Source of the DNA: Pseudomonas marginalis
GTDB taxonomy: Bacteria; Pseudomonadota; Gammaproteobacteria; Pseudomonadales; Pseudomonadaceae
NCBI RefSeq assembly: GCF_900105325.1
Contig: NZ_FNSU01000003.1
Coordinates: 4,105,501 to 4,169,500 of the forward strand
Direction of reading: 5' to 3'
Length of the DNA: 64,000 nt
The position numbers and the translations under genes are program-made. The first letter of the stretch is position 1; each line of letters starts with the position of its first letter. Of the stretch, positions 8,644-17,389 are shown in pieces. A model generated the notes under the pieces. That model was not told where the DNA came from. It worked only from the letters and a program-made list of their open reading frames with translations, and searched no databases.

Positions 8644-8801
8644 ACGCGGTCTCCCTACTTCCCGGATGAGCCCCACTATAGAGGCATCTGCACGAGACAA
8701 TAAACCGTTGCGGCGCGTTGCCGGGCTCAGTCCTGTACACTGCACGACCTTGGCAGCCACTCTTTTCCCCGGCTGCGCTCCCGATCCTGGATTTTCCGGC
8801 C

Positions 8802-10169
8802 ATGCAGAAAGAAACCGAAATCAAGCTCCGCGTCAGCCGCGAAACACTCGCCGCGCTGCGTGAGCACCCGCTACTGAAAAAACGCAACAAAAGTGGCTGG
8901 GAACGCCGTGAGTTGATGAACCAGTACTTCGACACCCCCGAGCGTGACCTGGCCCAGGCCAAAGTCGCCCTGCGCCTGCGCAAGGACGGTGACGAGATTA
9001 TCCAGACCCTCAAGACCCGTGGCCAAAGCGTCGCCGGCCTATCGGAACGCAATGAGTACAACTGGGACCTGCCCAAGGCCAAGCTCGACGTGAAGAAACT
9101 CGACGGCGACTGCTGGCCCGAGCAACTGGCCGATCTGGACAAAAAGACCCTCAAGCCGATCTTCACCACCGACTTCGTGCGCGAGCGCGCCGAAATCGCC
9201 TGGGGCCGTGGCAAGGCCAAGGTGGTGATCGAAGCCGCCCTGGACCTGGGCCATGTGGTCGTGGGTAAGCAGAAAGAAGAAATCTGCGAGCTGGAACTGG
9301 AACTGCGCGAAGGCGAGCCGGCTGCGCTGCTGGAGTTGGCCGCCGAGCTGGCCGCCACCCTCGCACTGATGCCGTGTGACATCAGCAAGGCCGAGCGCGG
9401 CTACCGCCTGTACGAAGCCAGCAGCTACTCCCTGAGCCTGCCGGCGCCGCAGATCCACGCCGAAATGCCGCTGGACGACGCCTTCGCCGCAATCATGTGG
9501 CACCTGCTCGGCAGCAGCCAGCGCCTGGCCGAGCAATACCGCTTCAATGGCCACTGGCGTCTGCTGCAGGACTGGGTCGACAACCTCGGCGAACTGCGCG
9601 CCCTGATCGGCAGCCTAGGCCAGGCCGCACCGCGTCAATCCACCAGCGAACTGCGCAGCGCACTCGATGCACTGCTGGAAGACTGGCGCCCACTGGTCCA
9701 GGCCGGTGACGACGACGAAGACATCCGCAAAGCCGCACCCGAGCAGTTTGCCGAAGAATTGGACGACGTGCGCTGGGGCTTGTTCTCGCTGAACATGTCA
9801 CGCTGGCTGATGGCCCGCACCTGGACTGCCGACCGCAACGTGCGCGGCAACCGCCAGGGCGCCGCGCAAATCACCAACTGGCTGCCGCGCCTGCTGGCCG
9901 ACGATGCCGTCGCCCTGCAACTGCCGCGCTACCAGCAGCAACCGGAAGACCTGGCCGAGCAACTGCCGCGCATCGAACGCATCCAGGCCTGGCTGCACCA
10001 TGCGCGTAACGTGGTGGACATTGCGGAACTGGATCGTTTGTACGGCGAGCTGAACAAGCTGGCGCAACTGGCCAACCAGCCGATCACCGACGAGTCGCTG
10101 GATGCGCGCATGCATCAGGCGATTGCGGTGTATCAGAACCGTGCCTGGAAGACCCTGCTGCGCCTGTAA
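8802..10169 (+). CDS. CYTH-CHAD inorganic triphosphatase family protein (YgiF-like)
   Basis: The CYTH domain covers about residues 1-200 and starts MQKETEIKLRV with the diagnostic ExExK triad (E4, E6, K8); the frame upstream to 8718 is unlikely to be used. CYTH enzymes hydrolyse triphosphate or tripolyphosphate in a tunnel lined with acidic and basic residues. The C-terminal half (about 220-456) is a helical CHAD domain, linked in other work to polyphosphate granules. This is the layout of E. coli YgiF. It is divergent from argE and ends at a convergent hairpin with the Lrp-type gene. The ppx-ppk pair lies elsewhere in this window. Confidence 0.9.
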   Translation: MQKETEIKLRVSRETLAALREHPLLKKRNKSGWERRELMNQYFDTPERDLAQAKVALRLRKDGDEIIQTLKTRGQSVAGLSERNEYNWDLPKAKLDVKKLDGDCWPEQLADLDKKTLKPIFTTDFVRERAEIAWGRGKAKVVIEAALDLGHVVVGKQKEEICELELELREGEPAALLELAAELAATLALMPCDISKAERGYRLYEASSYSLSLPAPQIHAEMPLDDAFAAIMWHLLGSSQRLAEQYRFNGHWRLLQDWVDNLGELRALIGSLGQAAPRQSTSELRSALDALLEDWRPLVQAGDDDEDIRKAAPEQFAEELDDVRWGLFSLNMSRWLMARTWTADRNVRGNRQGAAQITNWLPRLLADDAVALQLPRYQQQPEDLAEQLPRIERIQAWLHHARNVVDIAELDRLYGELNKLAQLANQPITDESLDARMHQAIAVYQNRAWKTLLRL

Positions 10170-10175
10170 TATCGC

Positions 10176-10198
10176 CATCGGGGGCCTAGCCCCCGATG
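10176..10198. terminator. Bidirectional hairpin between CYTH and Lrp genes
   Basis: CATCGGGGGC pairs with GCCCCCGATG around CTA, placed between two convergent stop codons. There is no strong T tract on either side, so its efficiency is uncertain. Confidence 0.6.
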
Positions 10199-10210
10199 AG
10201 GCCGATCCTG

Positions 10211-10681
10211 TCAGCGCAATACTGGCAGGCTGGTGGTCGACTTGATCTCGGACAGCGCCACGATCGAGTTGACCTCCTGAATCCCCGGCACCATCGATAA
10301 CTTCTCGAAGAAAAACCGCTCGTACGCCTCAATGTCCGACGTCACGATGCGCAGCAGAAAATCCACCGCCCCCATCAGCACATAGCACTCCAGCACTTCC
10401 GGAAACCCACGAATCGCGTCGGTGAACTCGGTGAAGTTGGATCGGCCGTGGGCGTTGAGTTTGACCTCGGCAAAGATCTGCGTATTCAGGCCGATCTTCT
10501 TGCGATCCAGCAGAGTGACCTGGCCGCGAATCACTCCTTCCTCCTTGAGCCGCTGGATGCGTCGCCAGCACGGCGACTGGGACAGTCCGACCTGTTCGGC
10601 GATCTGCGCGCTGGACAGCGAGGCGTCCTCTTGCAGCAGGGCCAGGATGCGGCGGTCGTAGGCGTCCAATTCGCTGTGCAT
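10211..10681 (-). CDS. Lrp/AsnC family transcriptional regulator
   Basis: The 156-residue protein has an N-terminal winged helix (about 1-60; LSSAQIAEQVGLSQSPCWRRIQRLKEEGVI) and a C-terminal RAM/ActD effector domain (VLECYVLMGAVDFLLRIVTSDIEAYERFF). This is the normal Lrp-family layout. These proteins form octamers or dimers and respond to amino acids. The gene is divergent from a small ACT-like gene starting 127 bases away, so it probably regulates that promoter as well as its own. The ligand is not predictable from sequence. Confidence 0.93.
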   Translation of the reverse strand: MHSELDAYDRRILALLQEDASLSSAQIAEQVGLSQSPCWRRIQRLKEEGVIRGQVTLLDRKKIGLNTQIFAEVKLNAHGRSNFTEFTDAIRGFPEVLECYVLMGAVDFLLRIVTSDIEAYERFFFEKLSMVPGIQEVNSIVALSEIKSTTSLPVLR

Positions 10682-10808
10682 AAAAATACCTTTATGTATG
10701 GACTTTATGAATTGATTGATTCAATAAAACGCAAATCAGGCTCATCTTAGATAAGAAATCTCCCGACGCGAATGTAAAAATTTCTCCAGTCGAATCTGGA
10801 GAATCAGC

Positions 10809-11147
10809 ATGCATGCCGTCGAAACCACTCACCCCCTGACCCGTGTCGATGTGTGGGCTGCCAGCAGCGCCCATTGCCAGGCGCATTACCGGATCGTCGC
10901 CGAGGCGGAGCCCGATGTGTTGTGTCGGGTACTCAACTATTTTGCGTTGCAGTTCCTGACACCGAGCCAGGTCAACGTGAGCCGCCAGGAAGACCTGCTG
11001 AACATCGATATCGTGATGGATAGCCTGAGCTGGCATCGCGCCCAAGTGATCGCCGAAAAGATTCGAAACCTGATCAGCGTGTGCACGCTGCATGTGTGGC
11101 GCGCTGATTCAGTGGGGCCTGCGGCCGTGGCGGCAGCAGCTCGGTAA
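10809..11147 (+). CDS. Small ACT-like protein (IlvM-like fold, inferred)
   Basis: A 112-residue hypothetical protein with no membrane segment or signal peptide. The central part (about 35-95), VLCRVLNYFALQFLTPSQVNVS through DLLNIDIVMDS to IRNLISVCTLHVWR, follows the beta-alpha-beta pattern and spacing of the small ACT regulatory subunit IlvM. That suggests an amino-acid-binding or enzyme-regulatory role. It has no catalytic partner nearby. It is divergent from the Lrp-family gene, which suggests it is that regulator's target. The fold assignment is from reading, not from a profile search. Confidence 0.6.
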   Translation: MHAVETTHPLTRVDVWAASSAHCQAHYRIVAEAEPDVLCRVLNYFALQFLTPSQVNVSRQEDLLNIDIVMDSLSWHRAQVIAEKIRNLISVCTLHVWRADSVGPAAVAAAAR

Positions 11148-11230
11148 AGGCCTGCAACATACGCTGGGAGGAAGATATTCGGCGGCTGGCTAGCCTGAAA
11201 TGTCGTCCGAGGCTACCCAGGAACACCTTC

Positions 11231-12910
11231 ATGTCTGCTGATCACCGATTGGAACTGCATCAGTTGCTCCCGGCGCTGGTCGAGGAAGGGGTGATTGCTC
11301 CCGACATCGCGCAGCGCTTATCAGCGCTGCCCGCCGGCAACGCCCAGCATCCGTTGGAGTGCATCGCCGCCCATGGGCCTTCCCTGGAAACCCTGACCCA
11401 GTGGCTTGCCCAACATGTGGGGCAACCTTATTGGCGTATCGACCCGCTGAAGATCGATGTCGCAACGGTCGTGCCGCTGATGTCCCACGCGTTTGCCCAA
11501 TGCCACGCCATCCTTGCGGTAGCCGTGGACGCGCAGACCGTCACCGTTGCCAGCGCCCAGCCCCATATCACCAGCTGGGAATCGGGACTGGCACAAGTGC
11601 TCCAGCGCTCGATCAGGCGCGTGGTTGCCAACCCCCAGGACATTCAGCGTTGTATCAGCGAATTCTACCGGCTGGCGAAGTCCGTCAGCGGTGCGGATCA
11701 AAAGGTGGCGGGGCCTGGCAACGTCGAGTTGCTCAACCTCGGCGCCAGCGACCAGGAGCCGGACGCCAACGACGCGCATATCGTCAATATCGTCGACTGG
11801 CTGTTGCAATACGCGTTCGCCCAGCGGGCCAGTGATATTCATATCGAGCCGTGCCGTGAGCAAGGACGCGTGCGCTTTCGCATTGATGGGCTGCTGCACG
11901 ACGTCTATCAATTTCCACCCCAAGTGACGATGGCGGTGGTCAGCCGCCTGAAAAGCCTCGGGCGGATGAACGTGGCGGAAAAACGCAAACCCCAGGACGG
12001 TCGGGTCAAGACCAAAAGCCCTGCCGGCACAGAAGTCGAGTTGCGGCTGTCGACCTTGCCCACTGCCTTTGGCGAGAAACTGGTGATGCGGATTTTCGAC
12101 CCGCAGGTGCTGCTCAAGGACTTTGACGAGCTGGGCTTGTCGGCCGAGGACCAGCAGCGATGGCACGACATGACGCGCCACACCAACGGCATCATCCTGG
12201 TCACGGGGCCTACCGGTTCAGGCAAGACCAGCACCCTCTACACCACGCTCAAACACTTGGCGACCCGGGAGGTCAATCTTTGCACCGTGGAAGACCCGAT
12301 CGAGATGGTCGAGCCGGCGTTTAATCAAATGCAGGTACAGCCCAATATCGACCTGACGTTCGCCAACGGCATCCGAGCCCTGCTTCGCCAGGACCCGGAC
12401 ATCATCATGATCGGCGAGATCCGCGACCAGGAAACCGCCGAGATGGCGATCCAGGCCGCATTGACCGGGCATTTGGTGCTCTCGACGCTGCACACCAACG
12501 ATGCGCCCAGCGCCATCAGCCGCTTGCAGGAACTGGGCATTGCTCATTATTTGATCAAGGCGACGTTATTGGGCGTAATGGCGCAGCGCTTGGTGCGCTT
12601 GCTGTGCCCTCATTGCAAGCGGGTGGCGGGCGATGCTCACGAAGCGGTAGGGTGTGCAGAATGCCGAAACAGCGGGTTTCGCGGGCGCGCCGGGGTCTAC
12701 GAGATCATGGTGCTGAATGACTCGCTCAAGGCGCTGATCACGCCAGGCGCCGACGCGCAGTCCCTGCGCAGGGAGGCGGTGGCGCAAGGCATGTGCGGCC
12801 TGCGCATGGCCGGCGTGGGTAAAGTCAAGGCGGGGCTGACCACAATGGCCGAGGTATTGCGAGTGACGCCTGGGGATTCGGTAACAAATGCGTTGATTAC
12901 CCCGTGCTGA
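11231..12910 (+). CDS. GspE/PilB-type secretion ATPase, orphan
   Basis: A hexameric assembly ATPase of the type II secretion / type IV pilus family, 559 residues. The N-terminal MshEN-like domain (about 1-150) precedes the ATPase domain. Walker A GPTGSGKT is at about 326-333, the Asp box is near TVEDPIE, Walker B is DIIMIGEIRD, and the His box is LSTLHTND. Two CxxC pairs (CPHC and CAEC, about 455-477) form the zinc-binding C2 element. No secretin, inner-membrane F protein or pseudopilin gene is adjacent, so the ATPase must act with a machine encoded elsewhere or be a relic. PilB and GspE cannot be told apart here. Confidence 0.85.
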   Translation: MSADHRLELHQLLPALVEEGVIAPDIAQRLSALPAGNAQHPLECIAAHGPSLETLTQWLAQHVGQPYWRIDPLKIDVATVVPLMSHAFAQCHAILAVAVDAQTVTVASAQPHITSWESGLAQVLQRSIRRVVANPQDIQRCISEFYRLAKSVSGADQKVAGPGNVELLNLGASDQEPDANDAHIVNIVDWLLQYAFAQRASDIHIEPCREQGRVRFRIDGLLHDVYQFPPQVTMAVVSRLKSLGRMNVAEKRKPQDGRVKTKSPAGTEVELRLSTLPTAFGEKLVMRIFDPQVLLKDFDELGLSAEDQQRWHDMTRHTNGIILVTGPTGSGKTSTLYTTLKHLATREVNLCTVEDPIEMVEPAFNQMQVQPNIDLTFANGIRALLRQDPDIIMIGEIRDQETAEMAIQAALTGHLVLSTLHTNDAPSAISRLQELGIAHYLIKATLLGVMAQRLVRLLCPHCKRVAGDAHEAVGCAECRNSGFRGRAGVYEIMVLNDSLKALITPGADAQSLRREAVAQGMCGLRMAGVGKVKAGLTTMAEVLRVTPGDSVTNALITPC

Positions 12911-12987
12911 AACCGTCCTTATCGGTGACAAGACCGTTACAATCCGCCGAACGTCGTTTAACTGACACCAACAGATAGGGAATCGCT

Positions 12988-13908
12988 ATGCAGATCGGAA
13001 CCGTACTGCTTCTTTTCGTGGGCCTGGCCATCGCCATCCTGTTCATGGGCTTCAAGGTGGTACCCCAGGGCTATCAGTGGACCGTCGAGCGCTTCGGCCG
13101 GTACACCAACACCCTCAAGCCGGGTCTGAACATCATCATCCCGGTCATGGACCGCATCGGCCGCAAGATCAACGTGATGGAAAGCGTGCTGGATATCCCG
13201 CCCCAGGAAGTCATCACCGCCGACAACGCCACCGTGCAGATCGACGCCGTGTGCTTCTTCCAGGTGGTCAATACCGCCCAGGCCGCCTACGAGGTCAACA
13301 ACCTCGAACACGCTATCCGCAACCTGCTGCAAACCAATATCCGTACCGTGCTCGGCTCCATGGAGCTGGATGCCATGCTCAGCCAGCGCGACGGCATCAA
13401 CGAAAAACTGCTGCGCACCGTCGATGAAGCCACGGCGCCGTGGGGCATCAAGATCACCCGGATCGAAATCAAGGACATCAGCCCGCCCGCCGACCTGATG
13501 GCCGCCATGTCCGGCCAGATGAAAGCCGAGCGGATCAAGCGCGCACAGATCCTGGAAGCCGAAGGTCTGCGGGCGTCGGCGATCCTGACGGCCGAAGGCA
13601 AGAAGCAGGCACAGATTCTTGAAGCCGAAGGTGGACGCCAGGCCGCGTTCCTGGAGTCTGAAGCCCGTGAGCGTCAGGCAGAGGCTGAGGCCCGCGCGAC
13701 CCAGGTGGTTTCCGAAGCGATTGCCACCGGCAACGTACAGGCCATCAACTACTTCGTCGCGCAGAAATACATCGATGCCCTTGGCAAATTGGCGTCGGCC
13801 AATAACAGCAAAGTGATCCTGATGCCGCTGGAAGCCAGCCAGGTGATCGGCGCTGTCGGCGGCATCGGCGAAATCGTCAAGGCAACCTTCGACAACAAGA
13901 AAGCCTGA
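12988..13908 (+). CDS. qmcA: QmcA-type SPFH/stomatin membrane protein
   Basis: A membrane-anchored scaffold protein of the prohibitin/stomatin family. One N-terminal membrane helix (about 3-24) is followed by the SPFH domain, from VVPQGYQWTVERFGRYTNTLKPGLN through the conserved TADNATVQIDAVCFFQV region. An alanine- and glutamate-rich coiled coil (about 170-240) follows, then a short C-terminal hydrophobic stretch. The 306-residue length fits QmcA. It is followed after 10 bases by an NfeD-family gene, the usual partner. A role in membrane-domain organisation and protease (FtsH) regulation is known for relatives and inferred here. Confidence 0.92.
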   Translation: MQIGTVLLLFVGLAIAILFMGFKVVPQGYQWTVERFGRYTNTLKPGLNIIIPVMDRIGRKINVMESVLDIPPQEVITADNATVQIDAVCFFQVVNTAQAAYEVNNLEHAIRNLLQTNIRTVLGSMELDAMLSQRDGINEKLLRTVDEATAPWGIKITRIEIKDISPPADLMAAMSGQMKAERIKRAQILEAEGLRASAILTAEGKKQAQILEAEGGRQAAFLESEARERQAEAEARATQVVSEAIATGNVQAINYFVAQKYIDALGKLASANNSKVILMPLEASQVIGAVGGIGEIVKATFDNKKA

Positions 13909-13918
13909 GGCGATCGCC

Positions 13919-14365
13919 ATGTGGGATTTCCTGCAGCATCTTTCGTTCTGGGATTGGCTCGCACTGGGTACAGTGCTATTGATTCTTGAAGTATTCGGCG
14001 CCGGTGGCTACCTGCTGTGGATGGGCATAGCTGCGGCAGCCGTGGGCGTGATCAAGTTTCTGGTGCCGCCGCTCGGGCTGGAGTGGCAACTGTTGCTGTT
14101 CGCTGTGCTGTCGATATTGACGGCGGTGTACTGGTGGAGACGCCAGCGCAGCAGTGCCAAAGCCAGTGACCAGCCGGGGCTCAACGAGCGTGGCTCGGAG
14201 CTGATCGGCCGCGTGTTCGTGGTGCATCAGGCGATTGTGGAGGGTCGGGGCAAGGTAAAAGTCGGTGATGGCGTCTGGATGGTGACCGGGCCTGACAGCC
14301 CAGTAGGCGCTCAAGTGCGTGTGGTGGGCCTCGATGGCGTGATCTTGAAGGTAGAAACTGTTTAG
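13919..14365 (+). CDS. NfeD-family membrane protein (YbbK type)
   Basis: The 148-residue protein has three predicted membrane segments (about 14-30, 33-52 and 58-77) and a C-terminal OB-fold domain beginning near LIGRVFVVHQAIVEGRGKVKVGDGVW, as in short NfeD proteins. These are encoded next to stomatin-like genes and are thought to form complexes with them. The start is 10 bases after the qmcA stop, so the two are almost certainly cotranscribed and act together at the inner membrane. Confidence 0.9.
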   Translation: MWDFLQHLSFWDWLALGTVLLILEVFGAGGYLLWMGIAAAAVGVIKFLVPPLGLEWQLLLFAVLSILTAVYWWRRQRSSAKASDQPGLNERGSELIGRVFVVHQAIVEGRGKVKVGDGVWMVTGPDSPVGAQVRVVGLDGVILKVETV

Positions 14366-14434
14366 TCTGTGATGGAACTCGGCTGGGCTAACTGCAATCA
14401 AACGGTACAGATCACCCACCCGGAGTCACCCATC

Positions 14435-14752
14435 ATGCGTCTTAAATATGCTGTCGCTACCCTCGCTGTGCTTTCCCTTCCTGTCGGTTCAGCCATGGCC
14501 GACAGTTTCTGGCGCAATGTCATCTCGTCGGGCGCCACTACCGGCTCGACCTACCTGACCTTCAAGGACCACAAGCTGGTGGTTGCCGCACAAGACGACG
14601 CAGGCAGCTTCGTTGCCAGCGACGGCGGTATCCGCGGCCCGTACCTGGAAGCCGCCATGCAAAAAGTCCGCGCCGATAACCCTGGCCTGCAGGCCACGGA
14701 TATGGAGCTGGCCAACGCTATCCTGGCGAAAAACGCTATCGCCGCCGAGTAA
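14435..14752 (+). CDS. DUF2388 family exported small protein
   Basis: A 105-residue protein with a signal peptide (MRLKYAVATLAVLSLPVGSAMA, cleavage near AMA-DSF), followed by SFWRNVISSGATTGSTYLTFKDHKLVV. This matches the Pseudomonas-specific DUF2388 family of unknown function as I recall it. The start was chosen for its signal peptide and a CGGAG site. It follows the nfeD-like gene by 70 bases and ends at a strong terminator. Function is unknown; a periplasmic location is likely. Confidence 0.82.
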   Translation: MRLKYAVATLAVLSLPVGSAMADSFWRNVISSGATTGSTYLTFKDHKLVVAAQDDAGSFVASDGGIRGPYLEAAMQKVRADNPGLQATDMELANAILAKNAIAAE

Positions 14753-14769
14753 AACCGCCGGTTAAAACA

Positions 14770-14794
14770 GCCGCTCCCTGGGAGCGGCTTTTTT
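14770..14794 (+). terminator. Intrinsic terminator after the DUF2388 gene
   Basis: An 8-9 base stem (GCCGCTCC with GGAGCGGC) is followed by six T on the plus strand, 18 bases after the stop codon. It closes the qmcA, nfeD-like and DUF2388 group. Confidence 0.93.
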
Positions 14795-14921
14795 GTGCCG
14801 CTTTTCTTCCTACAGCAAAGACTGATGAGTTGACGATTGAACAGGAGAAGTCCTCTCGATCACTGCGCTCACCCGGCGACAAGCTATCGATTCCACCCTT
14901 CCCCTCAGTGAATCGATAACC

Positions 14922-15587
14922 ATGCGAAAACTATCTTCCTTTCTGTTCCTCACTGCTATTGCAACGCCTTATGCACAGGCAGAGGCCTGGTACGGCTCGG
15001 CAAAATTTAACAGTGCACGCCAGAATCTATCCAGTGCACTGTTGACCAGCCCGCGCGTCACCGAACGAGTGGAAGCGCCTGATAGCACTAAAACATTCAC
15101 CGGATCCTACGCAGTAGGTTATGCCTTCGCCAATGGCTGGCGCGCGGAAGGGGAATACACCCTCTCCGGCAGCTCGACCTTCGACTCCTTCTGGTCGCCC
15201 TTCAATGCCAACGTCAACCGTCTTGAAGCGGACAGTCAGCGCGTGATGGTCAACGGCTATAAAAACATACCGCTCACCCATTGGCTGTCGTTCTACGGCA
15301 TGGCGGGGATGGGCGTCGCACAAATTGATGCCGAGGGTTTTCAGAGCAATGACACCCGTCGCTTTGCCAGCCACCGCCAATATAATTTTGCCTACAGCGT
15401 AGGCTTGGGCCTGGATGCCAAGGTCAACGACCGCATTTCCTTTGGCACAGGTTGGCGCTACGTGGACATGGGCCGTATCGAGACCGGCTACAACACCTTC
15501 ACCAACCGGATAAACGCTCGTGATGAACAGCTCAAGGGCAAGCTCAAGGAGCAGAGTGTGTTCTTTGAAACCCGTGTGTACTTCTGA
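14922..15587 (+). CDS. Outer-membrane beta-barrel protein (OmpA/Omp25-like)
   Basis: 221 residues with a signal peptide (MRKLSSFLFLTAIATPYAQA) and a mature part made of alternating strands. The segments AVGYAFANGWRAEGEYTLSG, SFYGMAGMGVAQID and FAYSVGLGLDAKVNDRISFGTGWRY alternate strands and turns, and the chain ends in VFFETRVYF with a C-terminal Phe, the barrel-assembly signal. This is the pattern of 8-strand outer-membrane barrels. Ligand or role is unknown. It stands alone before the aminotransferase gene, with 158 bases between them. Confidence 0.8.
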   Translation: MRKLSSFLFLTAIATPYAQAEAWYGSAKFNSARQNLSSALLTSPRVTERVEAPDSTKTFTGSYAVGYAFANGWRAEGEYTLSGSSTFDSFWSPFNANVNRLEADSQRVMVNGYKNIPLTHWLSFYGMAGMGVAQIDAEGFQSNDTRRFASHRQYNFAYSVGLGLDAKVNDRISFGTGWRYVDMGRIETGYNTFTNRINARDEQLKGKLKEQSVFFETRVYF

Positions 15588-15745
15588 CCGGCAACAGGAA
15601 ATGCCGCCGTTCAAGCGGCACTTCCGTGTCCGTGCATGACGATTCATTCACAGGCGACAGGCTATATTCAGTCTAACCGTGCCACCATGCCGGGACTGAA
15701 CCCTCGCTTACTCATCGCCAATCTGAAACGGATGCCTTCGTCGTC

Positions 15746-16888
15746 ATGAGCCAACAGCCCTTTCTGCCGTTCTCCAAACCTACCATCGATGAAGCCACCA
15801 TCTCGGCGGTCGGCGATGTACTGCGCTCGGGCTGGATCACCAGCGGGCCGAAAGTGCAGGCGTTCGAAGCACAGCTGTCGGAATACTTTGGCGGCCGGCC
15901 GGTGCGCACCTTCAACTCGGGCACTTGCACCATGGAGATCGCCTTGCGTATCGCCGGTATCGGGCCCGGCGATGAAGTCATCACCACACCAATCTCCTGG
16001 GTCGCAACAGCCAACGTGATCCTGGAAGTAGGTGCCACGCCGGTGTTCGCCGACATCGACCCGGTCACCCGCAATATCGACCTGGCCCAGGTGGAAGCCG
16101 CAATCACCCCGCGCACCAAGGCGATCATCCCGGTGTACCTGGCCGGCCTGCCCTTGGACATGCCGATGCTGTACGCACTGGCCAACAAGTACAACCTGCG
16201 CATTGTCGAAGACGCCGCCCAGGCCCTGGGCTCCAGCTGGGATGGCGAGCGCATCGGCTCCACCGGGGACTTTGTATCGTTCAGCTTCCAGGCCAACAAG
16301 AACATCACCTCTTCCGAGGGCGGTTGCCTGGTGTTGAACAATGCCGAAGAAGCCCGCCTGGCGGAAAAATACCGCCTGCAGGGCGTCACCCGCACCGGCT
16401 TCGACGGCCTGGACGTGGATGTACTGGGCGGCAAGTTCAACATGACCGACATCGCTGCGGCCATCGGCCTGGGGCAGTTTGCCCACATCGAGAAGATCAC
16501 CGCCCATCGCCAGCACCTGGCACAGCACTACTTCAAATGTTTCGGCAGTGATTTCGAAGAAAAGTACGGCGCGCAACTGCCGCCGGCTGACTTCGAAAAC
16601 AGCAACTGGCACCTGTTCCAGTTGGTGCTGCCGGAGCGTCACGATGGCCTGCCGGCCCGCGCAACCTTCATGGAGAAAATGCAGGCACAGGGTGTTGGCA
16701 TTGGCTATCACTACCCGCCGATTCACCTGCTGAGCCTTTATCGGGCACAGGGGTTCAAGGAAGGGATGTTCCCGGTAGCGGAAAAGGTTGGACGTTTGAT
16801 CGTGTCGTTGCCGATGTTCACGGCGATGACAGAGGCAGATGTGGAGCGGTCGGTGGCGGCGGTAAAGGCAGTCCTGAAAGCGAACTGA
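15746..16888 (+). CDS. DegT/DnrJ/EryC1/StrS (ArnB-like) sugar aminotransferase
   Basis: A PLP-dependent aminotransferase of 380 residues for nucleotide-linked keto-sugars. It shows the family signature from N-terminal FLPFSKPTIDEATISAVGDV and LRSGWITSGPKV to the PLP-lysine segment SFQANKNITSSEGG. EDAAQALGSSW supplies the Asp that contacts the pyridine nitrogen. Sequence and length resemble ArnB, but no arn or O-antigen genes adjoin it, so the sugar substrate is unknown. It could modify a surface polysaccharide made elsewhere. No strong ribosome site is seen before the ATG. Confidence 0.87.
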   Translation: MSQQPFLPFSKPTIDEATISAVGDVLRSGWITSGPKVQAFEAQLSEYFGGRPVRTFNSGTCTMEIALRIAGIGPGDEVITTPISWVATANVILEVGATPVFADIDPVTRNIDLAQVEAAITPRTKAIIPVYLAGLPLDMPMLYALANKYNLRIVEDAAQALGSSWDGERIGSTGDFVSFSFQANKNITSSEGGCLVLNNAEEARLAEKYRLQGVTRTGFDGLDVDVLGGKFNMTDIAAAIGLGQFAHIEKITAHRQHLAQHYFKCFGSDFEEKYGAQLPPADFENSNWHLFQLVLPERHDGLPARATFMEKMQAQGVGIGYHYPPIHLLSLYRAQGFKEGMFPVAEKVGRLIVSLPMFTAMTEADVERSVAAVKAVLKAN

Positions 16889-16912
16889 ACACTCACGGCT
16901 CACGACGATTGA

Positions 16913-16942
16913 ATGTGGGAGGGAGCTTGCTCCCTCCCACAT
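16913..16942. repeat. REP palindrome between the aminotransferase and gcvH
   Basis: A perfect 14-base stem with a TT loop, of the GTGGGAGGGAGC arm type common between genes in the P. fluorescens group. It sits between two convergent stop codons and may also serve as a bidirectional transcript end. Confidence 0.88.
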
Positions 16943-16953
16943 GGGTCTTGCGG

Positions 16954-17337
16954 TTACTCGCCGATGGCGGCTTTGTAGCCAGCCGCATCCAGCAGTTTTT
17001 CCAGATCAGCCGGGTTGCTTGGCTTGAGCTTGAAGATCCACGCGCCGTAAGGGTCGGAGTTCAGCAGCTCAGGGCTGCCACCCAGCTCCTCGTTGACGGC
17101 AATCACTTCACCGGCAACCGGGGCGTAGATATCCGAAGCAGCCTTCACCGACTCAACCACACCCGCCTGGCCTTCGGCTTCAAACGTAGCGCCGACTTCG
17201 GCCAACTCAACAAACACCACATCACCCAAAGCTTCCTGAGCATGGTCGGAGATCCCGACGGTCACCGTACCGTCAGCTTCCAGACGGGCCCATTCGTGAC
17301 TTTCGGCAAAACGCAGGTCGGCAGGGATATCGCTCAT
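16954..17337 (-). CDS. gcvH: GcvH, glycine cleavage system H protein
   Basis: The lipoyl-carrying shuttle protein of glycine cleavage, 127 residues from MSDIPADLRFAESHEW. The lipoylated lysine lies in VESVKAASDIYAP (about K64). It moves the aminomethyl group from the P protein to the T protein. An upstream in-frame Met at 17352 would add five residues; the chosen start matches the family. It lies 52 bases downstream of gcvT on the same strand. Unusually, no gcvP follows. Confidence 0.96.
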   Translation of the reverse strand: MSDIPADLRFAESHEWARLEADGTVTVGISDHAQEALGDVVFVELAEVGATFEAEGQAGVVESVKAASDIYAPVAGEVIAVNEELGGSPELLNSDPYGAWIFKLKPSNPADLEKLLDAAGYKAAIGE

Positions 17338-17389
17338 AGTCTGTGTCCTCAAGAAGAAATGTCAGCAGCCATTGGCCTGCCGGAAATAG

